Of a stretch of DNA of 64,000 bases, positions 1 to 12,800 are shown one piece after another. The notes under the pieces were generated by a model. That model was not told where the DNA came from. It searched no databases and saw only the letters and a program-made list of their open reading frames with translations. The stretch is from Watersipora subatra. Lineage: Eukaryota; Bryozoa; Gymnolaemata; Cheilostomatida; Watersiporidae. The stretch lies in contig NC_088716.1 in NCBI RefSeq assembly GCF_963576615.1, positions 57,319,681-57,383,680 on the forward strand. Reading direction: 5' to 3'. How positions within the stretch are numbered: position 1 is the first letter of the stretch; each line of letters begins with the position of its first letter. Made by a program: the position numbers and the translations under genes.

Positions 1-15
1 AGCCATCTCGAAAAC

Positions 16-608
16 GCCGTAGGTTGGAATCCCTCTCAAAAAGGTGATGTAGGCTATTTGAGCACGGTGTGCTTCTGTTTACACTTTCATGCAACTTCAT
101 TCGTCAAAACATTTTCACAAATATATTTCACGCCTTCAATAAACCCATGACTATTGTTCTTACGCGTCTATTTCATTATCATCGTAATGCTGTCACTTTG
201 AGCACTGATATCTCAAAATCTAGCTTAAAAATCAGTTTAATTTTATAACCTTAGCTCGAAAGAGTGCATATCATCCTTTGATAAACACGAGGAGCCTGTT
301 GGTATTTTGTGATGGTTGAAAAATGCTGCAGAAATTGTTCGCGCCATTTGATGGAAAATATGGGTCACATGATGAGATTAGGACTAGATAATTAGACCAA
401 ATTGAAACGAAACTGTAAAGTAGCAAGCATCTATAATTGATACAGGCTTTCTGGTAGAACCCGAAGTGTTTGTCATAAACTAGTGCTACCAGACGTTTTA
501 TATTGAGCCTTTTATTGGCCTTTTAGTTCACGTGATAACGTCACGTGTCAAAACAATAACCAAGTTGAGTTGAATACATCATTGAAACAAAGAGATTCCA
601 ACCTACAG
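16..608. repeat. Segment bounded by short inverted repeats
   Basis: GTAGGTTGGAATC near 19-31 recurs inverted as GATTCCAACCTAC at 594-606, with imperfect extension on both sides. This resembles the ends of a small non-autonomous DNA element of about 590 bp. No coding frame is seen inside. The arms are short and no target-site duplication can be checked because the left end lies at the window edge, so the call is tentative. Confidence 0.35.
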
Positions 609-611
609 CAG

Positions 612-772
612 TTTTTTTACCTGTTCATTTTTGAGCTTTTAAAAGCTTGTAATCACATTTCCACATATTTCCACATATTTTAAACCTACAACACAACAGA
701 ATAAGACATGGTGAACCTTTTGATACCAAATAACTGTAATGCATATTTTGTTGCAAGTCAACTTTTAATTAC
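612..772 (-). repeat. Diverged copy of the small repeat at 7272-7457
   Basis: Read on the minus strand, this stretch matches 7290-7430 over about 130 bp with scattered differences. Shared landmarks are GTTGACTTGCAACAAAAT, TTATTTGGTATCAAAAG, ATATGTGGAAATGTGATTAC and CTTTTAAAAGCT. The end toward 612 does not carry the second inverted terminus seen in the other copy; it abuts the inverted repeat at 594-606, so this copy may be truncated or part of a larger composite. Confidence 0.6.
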
Positions 773-974
773 ATTTTTCTCAAAAGTCTAATAAAATAGA
801 TGTATGAAGTTGTTATAGATATTTACCATTGATAACTAGCAGTATAACAACTTTCTCTGTAGACATGTTGTCTATGTCACTTTCACAACCCTGAATCTGC
901 TCACCAAATAGAAGTTGCAAAACTGTTGTCATTTGAAAGAACTGCCTGTCTTTAGTTTAATCTACAGTTTAATC

Positions 975-1466
975 TTTTAATCATTTTAAAAATGAACTTA
1001 CACAATATTTTTGTATATTTTATCAGAAAGTATCAGTATTTTTTATCATTTGTGATTGTTTTTGATGTTTCAGCTGATTTAATTGTCAGGATGTTTCAAA
1101 ATTAGAATCGATAAAACTTGATTGCAATTTGAACGCTCAGATCAATCGAAAGTGCAATTATGACATCCATAATTATCATTTATATAGTTACAAAGAGTCT
1201 AACAGAATAGAGATGTTTAATGCTGCAACTTGAACGCAACAGCCGATACCAACTATAGCAATGATACCTAGCGACGCCATTTCACAAATTTTTTTTCCGA
1301 GAATGTTGAATGCGATCAAGTTTTATCGATTTTCATCTAAAAACATCTTGGCAACCAGATCACCTCAAACATCAAAGGCAGTTGTAAATGATAGAAACAT
1401 ACCAATACTTTTAGATAAAATCTACAAAAAATATGTGTAAGTTTATCTTTAAAGGTTAACTTACAG
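975..1466 (-). mobile_element. Foldback MITE, copy 1
   Basis: The two ends form long imperfect inverted repeats of about 150 bp. AACTTACACA, then TTTTATC and AAAGTAT, TATCATTTGTGATTG and GATGTTT occur on the left, and their reverse complements occur on the right up to GTTAACC. The middle contains a block (TCTAACAGAATAGAGATG) that appears in opposite orientation in the copies at 18586 and 22970. No protein is encoded, so this is a non-autonomous element. Exact ends and target-site duplication were not resolved. Confidence 0.65.
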
Positions 1467-4400
1467 CACCAAATACTTACAGCACTTACTTACAATACTT
1501 ACACTTACAGCACCAAATACTGTTGCATATTACAGCAGATAATATAACTGATTGGAGTTTCAATAATACTTTTGTGTCGTTTCAAATAAAAACCAAGTTT
1601 CATGACCGTTTTTAAATCGTGAAAATGAACAAGATTATTTGAGATTTTTGAAAAATCTCAACCTGAAACAGCAGCGACTTTTTTAACTAGATTATCTAAA
1701 AATTGTCAGTTAAAAATTTTTAACCTTGAAAGCAGATAATATGTTAATACGTTTTAAACAAATTTCTTCTGAGAATTACTGATTTATACAAATTTTTTTA
1801 CTAATTTCCTACTCTTGTGAAGAAAGAATTTCTTGATAGTATCAAGACTCCACAAGACAAAACAAACAGGATGATTGTTAGGATTCTATAGCCGCCGATC
1901 GAAAGTTAATGTGGGAAGTATAAATACGGCCCAAACCTTTTCATTATTTGCAAAATAAGCTTCGACCTGGCATTATATGTAATTATCTGCCATGTTGAGT
2001 AGCCAAAATTTTTCTCATCTAGTTGCCTGTGTTAGGCAACTAAATCAGAAAACTGCATTAGAATGGCAACCAAACAAAGTGCTTTGCTTCCCGTTCATGC
2101 ATTGGCTTATTCTCAGCGTTGACCGGGTCTATCACACATTTATGTTTGCCAAAACAATGATCTCTTCATGCTACAGCTTGAGCCTTACACCGCCACTGTT
2201 TTTTTTCTAAAACTAATTTTTGTTTTCACATCAAAATCATTGCTGGAAAATGAAATATCATGGTTATATTGTTATCATTAGAAGCAATTTTAAGGTGCTG
2301 TCAGTTAACCTTTAAGCAAAGTATGAGCTATTCTATAGCATAGAGTTACGCTCATAACATAGAGTTACTCTTATAACATAGAGTTACACTCATAGGCTAC
2401 TTGATCTCTCCAAAATTTTAATGAGCAGTTATCATGTCAAGTACTTCTCAAGTGCTTTGTTTCATATTCTTTTGGAATTATTTTATTTATTTCTATTATT
2501 TTTATTATTTATTCTTTTATTCTCTTAGATGAGTTGTTTTTTAATTTAGCTAATCGAAAACTCAGCCTGCTAGTTGAGACTATTTTCTCTTTTGATAATA
2601 ACAAATAAAAACATGATAACTGTGGCAATGACTGAGTAACATATGCGCTGTTATCAATACATATTGGGAAATATGTGTGGTTCATCTGAAATCATGTTTG
2701 GATACGAAGGACAGCTAATATATTAGGACAATATTCTAGTTAACTTAAACTATAATATCCTTACTCCATATTTTCAAACAATCAAAGCACAGCAAAATCG
2801 CTTAGACACCTTTATTCACAAAAAATAGTACGAAGACAAATTGAAATACTGTATTTAAACATTCCTGATACTACTTTACGAGATTTACACATATTCCTAA
2901 CAACAAAAAACTTAAAAAAGACATTTTTGTATAAACCATTGTTGCAATTAATTGTCTACAAAGCTAGCTAATTATAATATTGTGGCGGACATTGCATTTA
3001 CTTTATTTACTCCTATATGCCTTATACTGTCTTGTCCTTTTAAATATCGTGATTCGTCTCCCCTGTCTGTTCTATATGCTTATCCCTTATTACCCTGTTC
3101 GTTTTTAATCAGCGACGCCAATAACTATTTAATCATGCTTATACTTCTTTTTATATTATTATTATATTCAGTTTCGACCGTGTGCTATGTTTTTACTTGT
3201 TTTTGTACATACCCACCTTCCTTTTATATGGTAGTAAATTGGGTGACTTGACAGATGGGCCAGGCTCCCAGTGTAGTTGTGAATGCCTCTGTTGTACACT
3301 GATTGTGGTGCTTACAGTCAAATACAAACTTATTCACTTTGAACTCATACACTCTTTTTCTGCCTGAAGCAGGGGTGGATTGCAGTAGCCAGTTAAGGGA
3401 AGGCGCTTGACCTTAACAATACATATACATTTATATTCACCTAAGTACAAGCAAGTGCCCAACATTCTCTAATGTTAAGATAGATAGTAACTCTATTCAT
3501 AACTCTATTCACATCGGTCAATGCCGTTTGAAGCAGTTTAGACCATGAGACAAAATACAAAAAATAGTTTAATAAAAAGGATTAGAGCATTACTATGCTT
3601 TGCATAGTGAATGTATAGAAATAAGCTATACTTATGGAATAAAAGATGTGAATGTTAATTCATAGAGCATTATCTTTTCACCAATAAAATTATTTGAATA
3701 ACAGTTTAACTGTAAGATAGTAGTTAAGGCGCATCTCACATCAGCTAAAAGTAACTCTTACTGTTCATAATCTCTGCTGTCTACTAGTGACAGTTTATCA
3801 CCATGACTGCTAAGTTCATGCCATGCCATGTAGAACTCTAAGCGTTGTATCAAAGCTTCACTAGGCACTTCTATTTAATACTGATGTTCTGATACAAAAA
3901 AAGTAACACTTTTACCGACTGAATATTAATGACACAGCTAAACAAAAAATGCCTAAAATATGCCTATGTAAAGAAGATTCATGGTTTAAAACAATTTGCA
4001 AGCAAATCTTTCAGCGAATAAGTTTACACCGTATTGACAATGCATGTAATTTGTTCTCACAGCATCGCTTGCAATTCTAGCCGCATACATTTTATATACT
4101 TGTATATATAAATGTTATTATAACAAACGTGCATAAAATGCGAAGAACCTCTGAACTCGTATCTAAATACATACTACACTATATTGGAGAGATCCAGAGT
4201 TTCGATAAGTTCTCTGTGAATGTCAAAGAGGAGAGAATACTTCATCTTATAATGTTTGAAGGAGTGGCTGCCATCACACCCTACTGTCACTATACAAACC
4301 AGAAATGCATAAAATTGAATAGCAATGCCTGTCTGGTATCGGTGCTGACAAGGTGAGTAATGGCTTCAACTGTACACTTTGCTTGTTTAGCAGAAGAAAA

Positions 4401-7271
4401 TCACATAGTTTTGATATTATAGCCAAACCAAGCATAGCCTCATGCAGACAATGAGTTTAGTGATCGTCCCCCATGTTTGATATCTCTATTTTTGGCTGAA
4501 CATTTTAGCCAACCACAACAGTGGGTTTATGCAATAGCAAATAGGAGAATGGTCTTGTAAATATGACAATCATAATATTTTGTCACTTCCTGTTTAGAAT
4601 AGTGCCTATAGTATTTTGACTTTATAACACTGAACAACAATTAAATTTTGACACCGAAATGTGGAACTCGCTCTTGAAAATTAACACAATTCTCAATTTC
4701 CGTAAAGAAAGGGAGGAAAAGCAAGAATTATAAATCAAATTTGTTGTTTTAATTATGCCGATATTTTCCGTAATTCATTGCCATCCAATATTGCTAAGTT
4801 TTTTGGAGTGGTTAAAAATAGAAAGTTGGCTAAAAATGCATTTATTTATTCATCAGTTTGGTACGGCGCTTCCAAGCTTCACTTACGCCCTGATTGTTAT
4901 TTAGCAATTAATTATTATTTTTGCATAAAAATAGGCACATGGCTCAGTGACATTGATGAGGCTAACAAATCAAGCTGCATTGTCTATATAATTAACATAC
5001 TGATACAATGCTATGTGTGGTTATTCAACAGCAGCCTTAGCTATGCTCTCGCGTTTATATTAAGGCAGGTAGATGATTAGCCCCTATCGATAATTTCTAA
5101 AATAATTAAATGCTCAGTTTGCGTTGATAGCAATTAAATGTCACTCACATATTTGCCAGACGACATACTCCTGCCGAATTACCATAGACCGCTGAATAGT
5201 GTAAGCTAATTTGCATGGGAGTGCACATGAAATAAGTTGGTAAACCGGTTAGCGCTGTTTTTAAGAACAAGTAAAAACAACCACAAAAAGCATGCATAGA
5301 TTAGTTTTAATACTTTACCAATAATACTATAAGGTACTTACCTCGTTATACCAAGGAGTAAGTTGGTAAATATGATGTTAAATAATGTTTTAGTATCCTT
5401 ATGAGTGTTTCTATTGAAAATATGAAATTACTACTGAATGCTTGGAGATGCGCAGGTAATAAAGAAGGTTTTTACACAGACAAGTTACTTTTAATCAACA
5501 AATACAACATGTAGCATTCCAACTTTTAAATCAAGGCATTCATTTATTTCTATGTATTGCGTTTATTTCTATGTATTGCATTTATTTCTTTGTATTGCGC
5601 TTATTTCTTTGTATTGCGTTTATTTCTTTGTATTGCGTTTATTTTGTGTAATTCATACTGTACCAGCTGCAGTACCTACTACATCTCTATACTGTTTGCA
5701 CTAGTCTTGTTGGTCAGATGAGTTTAAGCATTTTTCTTCATGTATAGGCACATATTTTTCTTCCGATATGGCTCCTGAGATATGGCTTACAGTTCTTCAG
5801 CATGGTCTTAACCTGTAAATATGACTGCAAAGCTTACTGATGGTTAGTTGCAGATGCTACTAAAACTTCTAAAATCATTTTTATACAAATGAGATAGGTT
5901 CTACATGAAAGAATTGTCTCCTCTTTGCTACTAACAAAAATCCGATGTGACGATGATAAAGCTATATTATATTAAAATTAAGTTAAAGTTATATTTGCTT
6001 ATCGAATGTAATCGCTACTTGTATTCTTATTGTTTGAAATATTTCGTTGAACCGTTTTTTACTTGAAAGTTTTATTTTAAACTTTGCTAACTATTGACTC
6101 AACAATGAAAATAAGTTTGAAAATTGAGACTGTTCATGAAAAATTTGAAGCGCATACATGATTCTATGCTACAGTGAATTGAATCAGTGAGGTCGACATA
6201 CTGAATTATTATTATTATTATGAATAATTATGAATAATTGTGAATAATTGTGAATTATGTCGGTCAATGATGTTATTGTAAAACACAGCATCTATTTACA
6301 ATAACAATAAACAAGACAAAGTCAGTTTATAACTTAAGAAATATTACTATTTGCAAACACAATTTGCAAGCTACATCTTTGAGGTAATAATGGCATCTTA
6401 AACTTCTAGTTGGTGTATGGTAGATTATTCAATCTAAGCGGGCATAACTCTCTTCTTTGTTAATACTGATCCGTACTATAGATGTTGTTGTGATAGACAA
6501 GCAAAATTCAACCACAATTCAGAACCAGCCTAACAGTAGGCGTAAATAGATAATTTTTAATTGTTTTAGAAAAAACCTTCACAAGAAATTTTATGTAGCA
6601 GCCTTTATTCTAATCACAGCAAAACTAGCCAGCAAAATATATGAACTCAAAAGCTTACAAAGTGAAAAACAAGTGTCAAAATTTGAATTGTTTGAATTCC
6701 ATTATTTTAATTTAAACAAAAGTGCAAAAAAGAAAACTTCCAAGCGTCTTATAAAATTCCTTTAAAAGTGACCATATATTTTTGTCCCTTTTAACTAAAG
6801 CGATTACCATAATGCTTTTTGCATGGTATGCATATTCATGCCTAAGACATCCCAGACGTGCATATTTAATGTTTGATGTACGTAAATCAAATCTCTTCAA
6901 GACAACAAATGACACCCTTCTAGATTAGCTCAGGAGCAACAGCTTTGTTGTAATATCTGTCTAGAAGAGGAAGAGTGGCCTGTGTGAGTCATACAGTGAC
7001 CACACCTATATATAGATCATGAACACAAAAGGAAAGAATGGGATGAGTCAGAGCGTATTGATTGACAGTTACCTACATGTATTTCCTTTGCGGCTACTCA
7101 TAATACCAGGCCACATGGCATCACCCTGATTGGTGGGAAAACAGAGCATGACTACCAGCCTACTGTCCATCTCAACCTACGTAACAAAATATATAACCTG
7201 TTTGTATTACTATGACTGCCTACCTGGGGTTTATTACTGGCACAAATATATCTGCCCAATTGTATATCTTA
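1467..7271. other. AT-rich non-coding stretch, no gene recognised
   Basis: Only short frames (100 codons or fewer) occur, and none shows a recognisable domain or a convincing exon chain. Minor structure includes a 20-bp tandem repeat at 2337-2400 (units of CATAGAGTTAC type), a 20-bp tandem repeat at 5548-5643 (TTTATTTCTTTGTATTGCG type) and an ATT/GAATAATT-rich patch at 6205-6255. Confidence 0.5.
5548..5643. repeat. 20-bp minisatellite, about 5 copies
   Basis: Near-identical 20-bp units of the form TATTTCTTTGTATTGCGTT plus one base repeat head to tail, with C/T and A/T variants between units. It is non-coding and no function is inferred. Confidence 0.8.
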
Positions 7272-7457
7272 TTAACAGAAGTTCATTAAAGGTTGACTTG
7301 CAACAAAATTCACATTACAGTTATTTGGTATCAAAAGATTCACTATGTCTTACTCTGTTGTGCTGTAGGTGCAGAAAATATGTGGAAATGTGATTACAGC
7401 TTTTAAAAGCTAAAAAACGAACAGTAAATCGCAGTCAACCTTTAACAGAAGTTCATT
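7272..7457 (+). mobile_element. Small MITE-like insertion flanked by 16-bp direct repeats
   Basis: The segment begins TTAAAGGTTGACT and ends with the inverted counterpart AGTCAACCTTTAA, giving termini of about 13-16 bp. TTAACAGAAGTTCATT occurs at 7272-7287 and again at 7442-7457, directly flanking the termini, as expected for a target duplication that overlaps the inverted ends. It is about 158 bp inside the repeats and has no coding capacity. A related copy lies inverted at 612-772. Confidence 0.65.
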
Positions 7458-7765
7458 CTGTAAAACTAATTATTTTACCTTTTAAATGAGTTATCATTTA
7501 AACTTTTAACTAGTTGATAGTTTCAAGTGCTAGTCTCTTATAAGGCACCATTACACTCTGCTTAGGTATGTTTCACTGCAGGCTAAATGAGAGATTGTAT
7601 GATCATATTGTATGTGCTAACTACTGCTTTATGGGTAAGCAGATAAAACTTTAGTATATAACAATAGAAACATAAAAGTGTGATGTGATAATACCACATA
7701 ATATATGATTTGCATGCTGTAGTAGACATTTTTAAAACACTCAATTGCCTATGCCTTTTGGCTAG

Positions 7766-8160
7766 ATACTAGTTGTCTATGCCAGTTGCTAGATGCCAGT
7801 TGTCTATGCTAATTGTTAGATGCCAGTTGTTTATGCCAGTTGTCTATTCTAGTTGCTACATGCCAGTTGTCTATGCCAGTTGTCTGTTCCAGTTGCTAGA
7901 AGCCAGTTGTCTATGCCAGTTTTCTATGCCAGTTGCTAGATGCCAGTTGTCTATGCCAGTTGTTTATGTCAGTTGCTAGATGCCAGTTGTTTATGTCAGT
8001 TGCTAGATGCCAGTTGTCTATGCCAGTTGCTAGATGCCAGTTGTTTATGTCAGTTGCTAGCTGCCAGTTGTTGACCTACATGTAAGGTAGTAAGGTCTAA
8101 CTTGTCTGGGCTAGTTGCTAAATATTTGTTGCTAGATGCCAGTTGCTAGATGCTAGTTGT
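7766..8160. repeat. GCCAGTTG minisatellite
   Basis: The array is built from alternating 13- and 14-bp units (GCCAGTTGTCTAT and GCCAGTTGCTAGAT), making a 27-bp higher-order unit. It is regular to about 8075 and degenerate to 8160. A 68-codon frame in the array only reflects the repeat. Related GCCAGTTGTA and CAACTGTAGG words recur in the degenerate array at 17700-18200, on the far side of element 1. Confidence 0.8.
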
Positions 8161-8952
8161 AGACAAGTTTTCAATATCAGTAGCAGGAGTCAGTTTAAGT
8201 GTCACTCACTATCTGTCAGCAGTAGATGTTAGCTGGAAGTGTTAATGATCGGTGCCAGTAGTAAGCACTGTAACAGTTACATGGTATCAAGGGAAAGTAT
8301 CTGTTATAAAATCAGGCATCTATTTATTTTATACTCTAGAACAAACGCATATGTAAAATATTTTGATTATCGTAACATATATATTAACAATTTTAAGCAT
8401 GTTCTACTGAAGTACCAGTTAAAAATAACTAAGGCCAGACATTCTGGATTCTAGCTTATTAACATATTATTATCATACCAGCTCATTGGGTCAACTTACG
8501 CAAAATAAGAGAGGTTAAGTTTTGGCTTTAGTAGCTACAGTGCACATTAAGTTACCAATATGTAGCAATAAGCGTGTTGACAAATCGGCTTCATTAAATA
8601 CGATAATTAGTATAGTGCACTGTTAAAAAATTGTAATCTATAACTTCACTTTGCGGAGTCGTCCCCTCTTCAATAATGCACCGACCCACAACTCTTCTAA
8701 TCTCCATATAATTAACTGTGTTGCTCAAAAGTACTGACAGTAATTAAAGTACATATCAAATAAATACATAAATATACAAGTCAAATACTAATACATGTAT
8801 CAGTCACTGCTTTTCAGACCAGTCATAGATCAGTAAACCAAAAATCATAGCAACTGAGCTAAACAAAACTGTGTGATTCTAAGTTTTAGGTAAACAACGA
8901 TTAGCAACTTGACCAGTGTACTAGTGACTTCAACGCTTCAATGCTGATAGAG

Positions 8953-9751
8953 TGTAACTGCTCCCCTGGATTTTGTTGCGTATGATACACTGATGTTGGG
9001 ATGTATATATGTAGCTTTATTTATACACACCACAGAACACCGTGAAACTACAAAGATATATGCATTTGGCTAACATAATGTTGCTACATAAAATGATATA
9101 AGTAATAAAGCATTTCAAGCAAGGTACAAGTACAGTTACAGTAGTTTTAAGGTTAAAATAACAACAAAAACATTATGATAATAGTTAAGATGCAATTACA
9201 ACAAATTCAAAAGACAAAAATGTATAATCATACCTTATTGCACCTTTCCAGAAGAGAGTTAGTTACGTACTTGTAGACACTCCGTATACTTGCATATAAA
9301 ATACTTGCAGAATATATGTATAATATGCTTGAATAATATGAGTAAGATGTAATCGATTGTCACTGTCAGATATAAAATATATATGTAAGAAATATGTAAA
9401 GCCAGAGAACTCACATCTTGACAGTTGAGGCTCTGGTGTAAAAGTGATAAAGACGAGCACTTGCTGACAAAATACAGTGTTGAAAATTCTAGAAAGATTG
9501 ATTCACTGGGTAAAAATTAGCCAAAATAATATGATTGCAGCAGTGATATCACAAAGGTAGCAGCGTGTCTCAACAGGAACTTTATTCATTAAAATAATAT
9601 TGCTTGTATTTTGAAACTCTTTTGAATCATCGCACTTCTTTGTGCTGTGGCTATTTCTAATTCTAATTCTGGCAGTCTTCTGTAGGATAAACAATCAAAT
9701 CGAATAACAAGGGTGATAGAAATGTTATTAGAAGTTTCTGGAAACGTTACA
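8953..9751 (-). repeat. 3' LTR of BEL/Pao element 1
   Basis: This 799-bp LTR matches 16903-17698 apart from a 3-bp indel. On the minus strand it starts TGTAACGTTTC and ends GTTACA. A candidate AATAAA polyadenylation signal on the minus strand is at 9016-9021, near the LTR 3' end. Confidence 0.95.
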
Positions 9752-9764
9752 CTCCCACCTAAAA
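9752..9764 (-). other. Polypurine tract of element 1
   Basis: On the minus strand TTTTAGGTGGGAG directly abuts the first base of the 3' LTR. This is the expected position of the plus-strand DNA primer in reverse transcription. Element 3 has the same TTTAGGTGGGAG at the equivalent site. Confidence 0.8.
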
Positions 9765-9812
9765 TTTCTCTAGAATTTTAACAAAATATTTAGCCAACCA
9801 ATGACTACATTT

Positions 9813-12800
9813 TTAACCTTTGTTTACATTATCAGAGCCTTCCACCAACACTACAACCTTTGACACTGGCCTTGTAAGGTATTTGTTAGACTTAGTGGGT
9901 GACTTGTGGTTTCCAAGCAAAAGCTTTACAGAGCGAACTCGATTGTCAGGAGACTTAATGCACTCTACAACTCTACACTTGGTCCAATTATTTCGAATTA
10001 GATCCTCATCCTTAATGAGGACAATGCTACCTACTGTTAAGTTTGGGGTTTCTTTCACCCATTTTTGGCGAGCTTGGAGTTGTGTCAGATATTCACCCCT
10101 CCAACGATGCCAAAAGACATTAGCTAAGTGCTGGACTGCACGCCAGCGTTTCCTGCAATAGATGTCTGCGTCTTCATATCTACCTGGTGGGGGAAGCACG
10201 ACATCTGACTTCATTGTCAGAAGCATGTTTGGTGTAAGAGGTTTGTCCTCGTCTGTTACTGGAGATAGTGGTCTCGAATTTACAATAGCCATAACCTCGT
10301 ATAGCAAGGTTCGAAGGCCGCTGGTGTCTAGCCTCCCACCATGGTTCTTCAATAGGCTTTTAAGGACATTCCTGGCAGTTCTAATCATTCTCTCCCACAC
10401 GCCTCCCATATGGCTAGCGTTAGGTGGATTAAGCTTGAACTCCAGGGTGCCCTTTTCAGATATCTCAGAAATGGCGCCAACAAAGTTTGTTCCTCTATCA
10501 CAATGTACTACTCTAATTGGACCTCTAATAGCTATGACATTTCTGAGTCCATTTATAAAGGCTGAGGAACTGAGGTCATCAAGCACTTCTATATGTATGG
10601 CTCTGCTTGCTAAACAAGTTACCATTAAGCCATATCTCTTCAGCTCTGTTCGCCTCTCTTTCACAGTGAAAGGACCGAAGCAATCCACCCCAACTGCTGT
10701 GAAAGGAGGTTGAGCTGTGACTCTGGCTTCAGGCAAAGCTGCCATCTGTGGAGTCATTAGTTTGGGGCGTAACTCTCTGCAAGTAGTGCAGTGGTATATC
10801 AGTGATGAAACTGCAGCATGGGCATTGACTACCCAAAAACCTGCAGATCTAATCTTTGATAGCGTGATGCTTCTACCTTGATGTGCTACTTCCTGGTGAA
10901 AATGTCGCAGAAGCAGCTTGGTTACATGACTTTTTCGTGGGAGAATTGCAGGGTGTTTCTCTTCAAAACATATTGTGTCATCGTTGACCAACCGACCCCC
11001 AACTCTCATAAGTCCAGACTTATCTAGAAAGGGGTTCAGTTTGAAGAGGGGGCTGTTCTGAGGAATTGGCTTCCGTTGCTTCAGCAGTTTGATTTCTTGC
11101 AGATAATCTTCTTGGGTCAGTCTAACAATTACAATGAGTGCCTTCTGATGTGTAACTGTTAGACTAGCAACTGTGTTTCTTATAGAGAATAGCTTGTTTA
11201 GGAAAACAGATACCACCTTGACAGCTTTCTTCCAGTCAGAGAATCTCTCTAAGCGCTTGGCCAGACTGGGGTAGTCCTTTTGAGCAAATAGGGTGTGAGA
11301 TTTCACTTCTGGATCATCAACCTGCACAGAAGGTTGTGGCTGTTCAGGGAACTGGACAGGCTCATGCCACAAAAAGTCAGGTCCTGTAAACCAATTAGAG
11401 GTGGCTAGTTGGCCAGCTGATAAGCCACGAGAAGCGTGGTCAGCAGGGTTTGCAGATGTTGGAACATAGAACCAACTTGAAGGGTTGCTTCGATCTCTGA
11501 TCTGTTGTATCCTGTTCGTCACATAAGCATGAAACTTTTTTGTCTCATTCTTGATATAGCCTAAAACTATTTGAGAGTCAGTCCAAAATGTTTCAGTAAC
11601 ATCAATGCCAAGTTCACACCTAATAATGGCACTCATCTGTGTAGCTGTAACTGCTGCTTGCAGTTCAAGCCTTGGGATAGTCACAGCTTTCAAAGGAGTG
11701 ACTTTTGCTTTGCTGATGAGAAGAGTGCAGTGAACCTTACTGGTACTGTTTACTAAGCGGATGTAGCTGACTGCGCCATAGCCACTGTTGCTAGCGTCTG
11801 AGAAGTGATGAACTTCAGCCTTTGAAATCGTTCCAAAATCAGTCGGTTTATAACACCTGGCAATGGAAACAAGTGGTAGATCATCAAGACTAGATTTCCA
11901 GTCCTCCCATCGTGCCAAAATGTTAGTAGTCAAAGGATCATCCCAACCTGCAGATGTCCTACATATGTCTTGTAGTATCCCTTTGCCTTGTAGAATGTAG
12001 GGTGACACAAAACCCAAAGGATCAAAAATTGAAGATATCGACGAAAGAACTCCTCTCCTTGTGTTTGGGTTTTCTTTGATCTGTGAGGTAAATTTGAAAC
12101 AATCTGCCTTGATGGACCAAATGAGACCAAGAGTTCTTTCATTTGGCTGAAAGTCACCATCCGCATCAAGCAGTTGTATTTCCTTTAAATTTCTCTCTGT
12201 GTCAGGAAGCGATCTCAGAAAGACTTGTGAGTTTGATGCAAATTTATGCAAATGTAAGTTTCCCTCTCTGCATATTGATATGGCTTCATTCACTAGTTTT
12301 ACAGCCTCTTGCGGTGTGGATACGCTAGTAAGTCCATCGTCAACATAGAAATCAGCATTAATAAATTGCTTAGCTGGGGTATAGGTATTAGCGCTTTGTT
12401 TGCACAAGGCTCTGAACCCAAATGTAGCACAACCCGGAGAAGACTTTGCTCCAAAAAGGTGTACTTTCATCCTGTATGTAACTACTTTACCCTCTTCATC
12501 GAACCACAGGAAGCGTAGGTAGTTTCTGTCATCTTTATGAACTCGAAACTGGTGAAACATACGTTCCACATCACACGCTATGCCGACCTGTTCCCTTCGG
12601 AACCTCATTAGTATCCCAATTAGACTGCTGAGCTGATCAGGACCTTGCATCAAAAAATCATTGAGACTTTGGCCACCTACTTTAGCACTACCATCAAAGA
12701 CTATACGTATCTTTCCGGGTTTCTTCGGGTGGTACACACCAAAGTGTGGCATGTACCACGAGTGGGGATCATCTAGCTCACAATCTGGAACTAGTTCAGC

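Noticed and set aside
4129-4356. 75-codon frame ending near an AAG|GTGAGT donor-like site
   Set aside because: A single short frame without a recognisable domain, convincing acceptor or downstream exon; donor-like sequences of this kind occur by chance.
9820-10713. Plus-strand frames of 113 and 183 codons within element 1
   Set aside because: Antisense shadows of the integrase part of gag-pol; the same kind of shadow occurs in elements 2 and 3.
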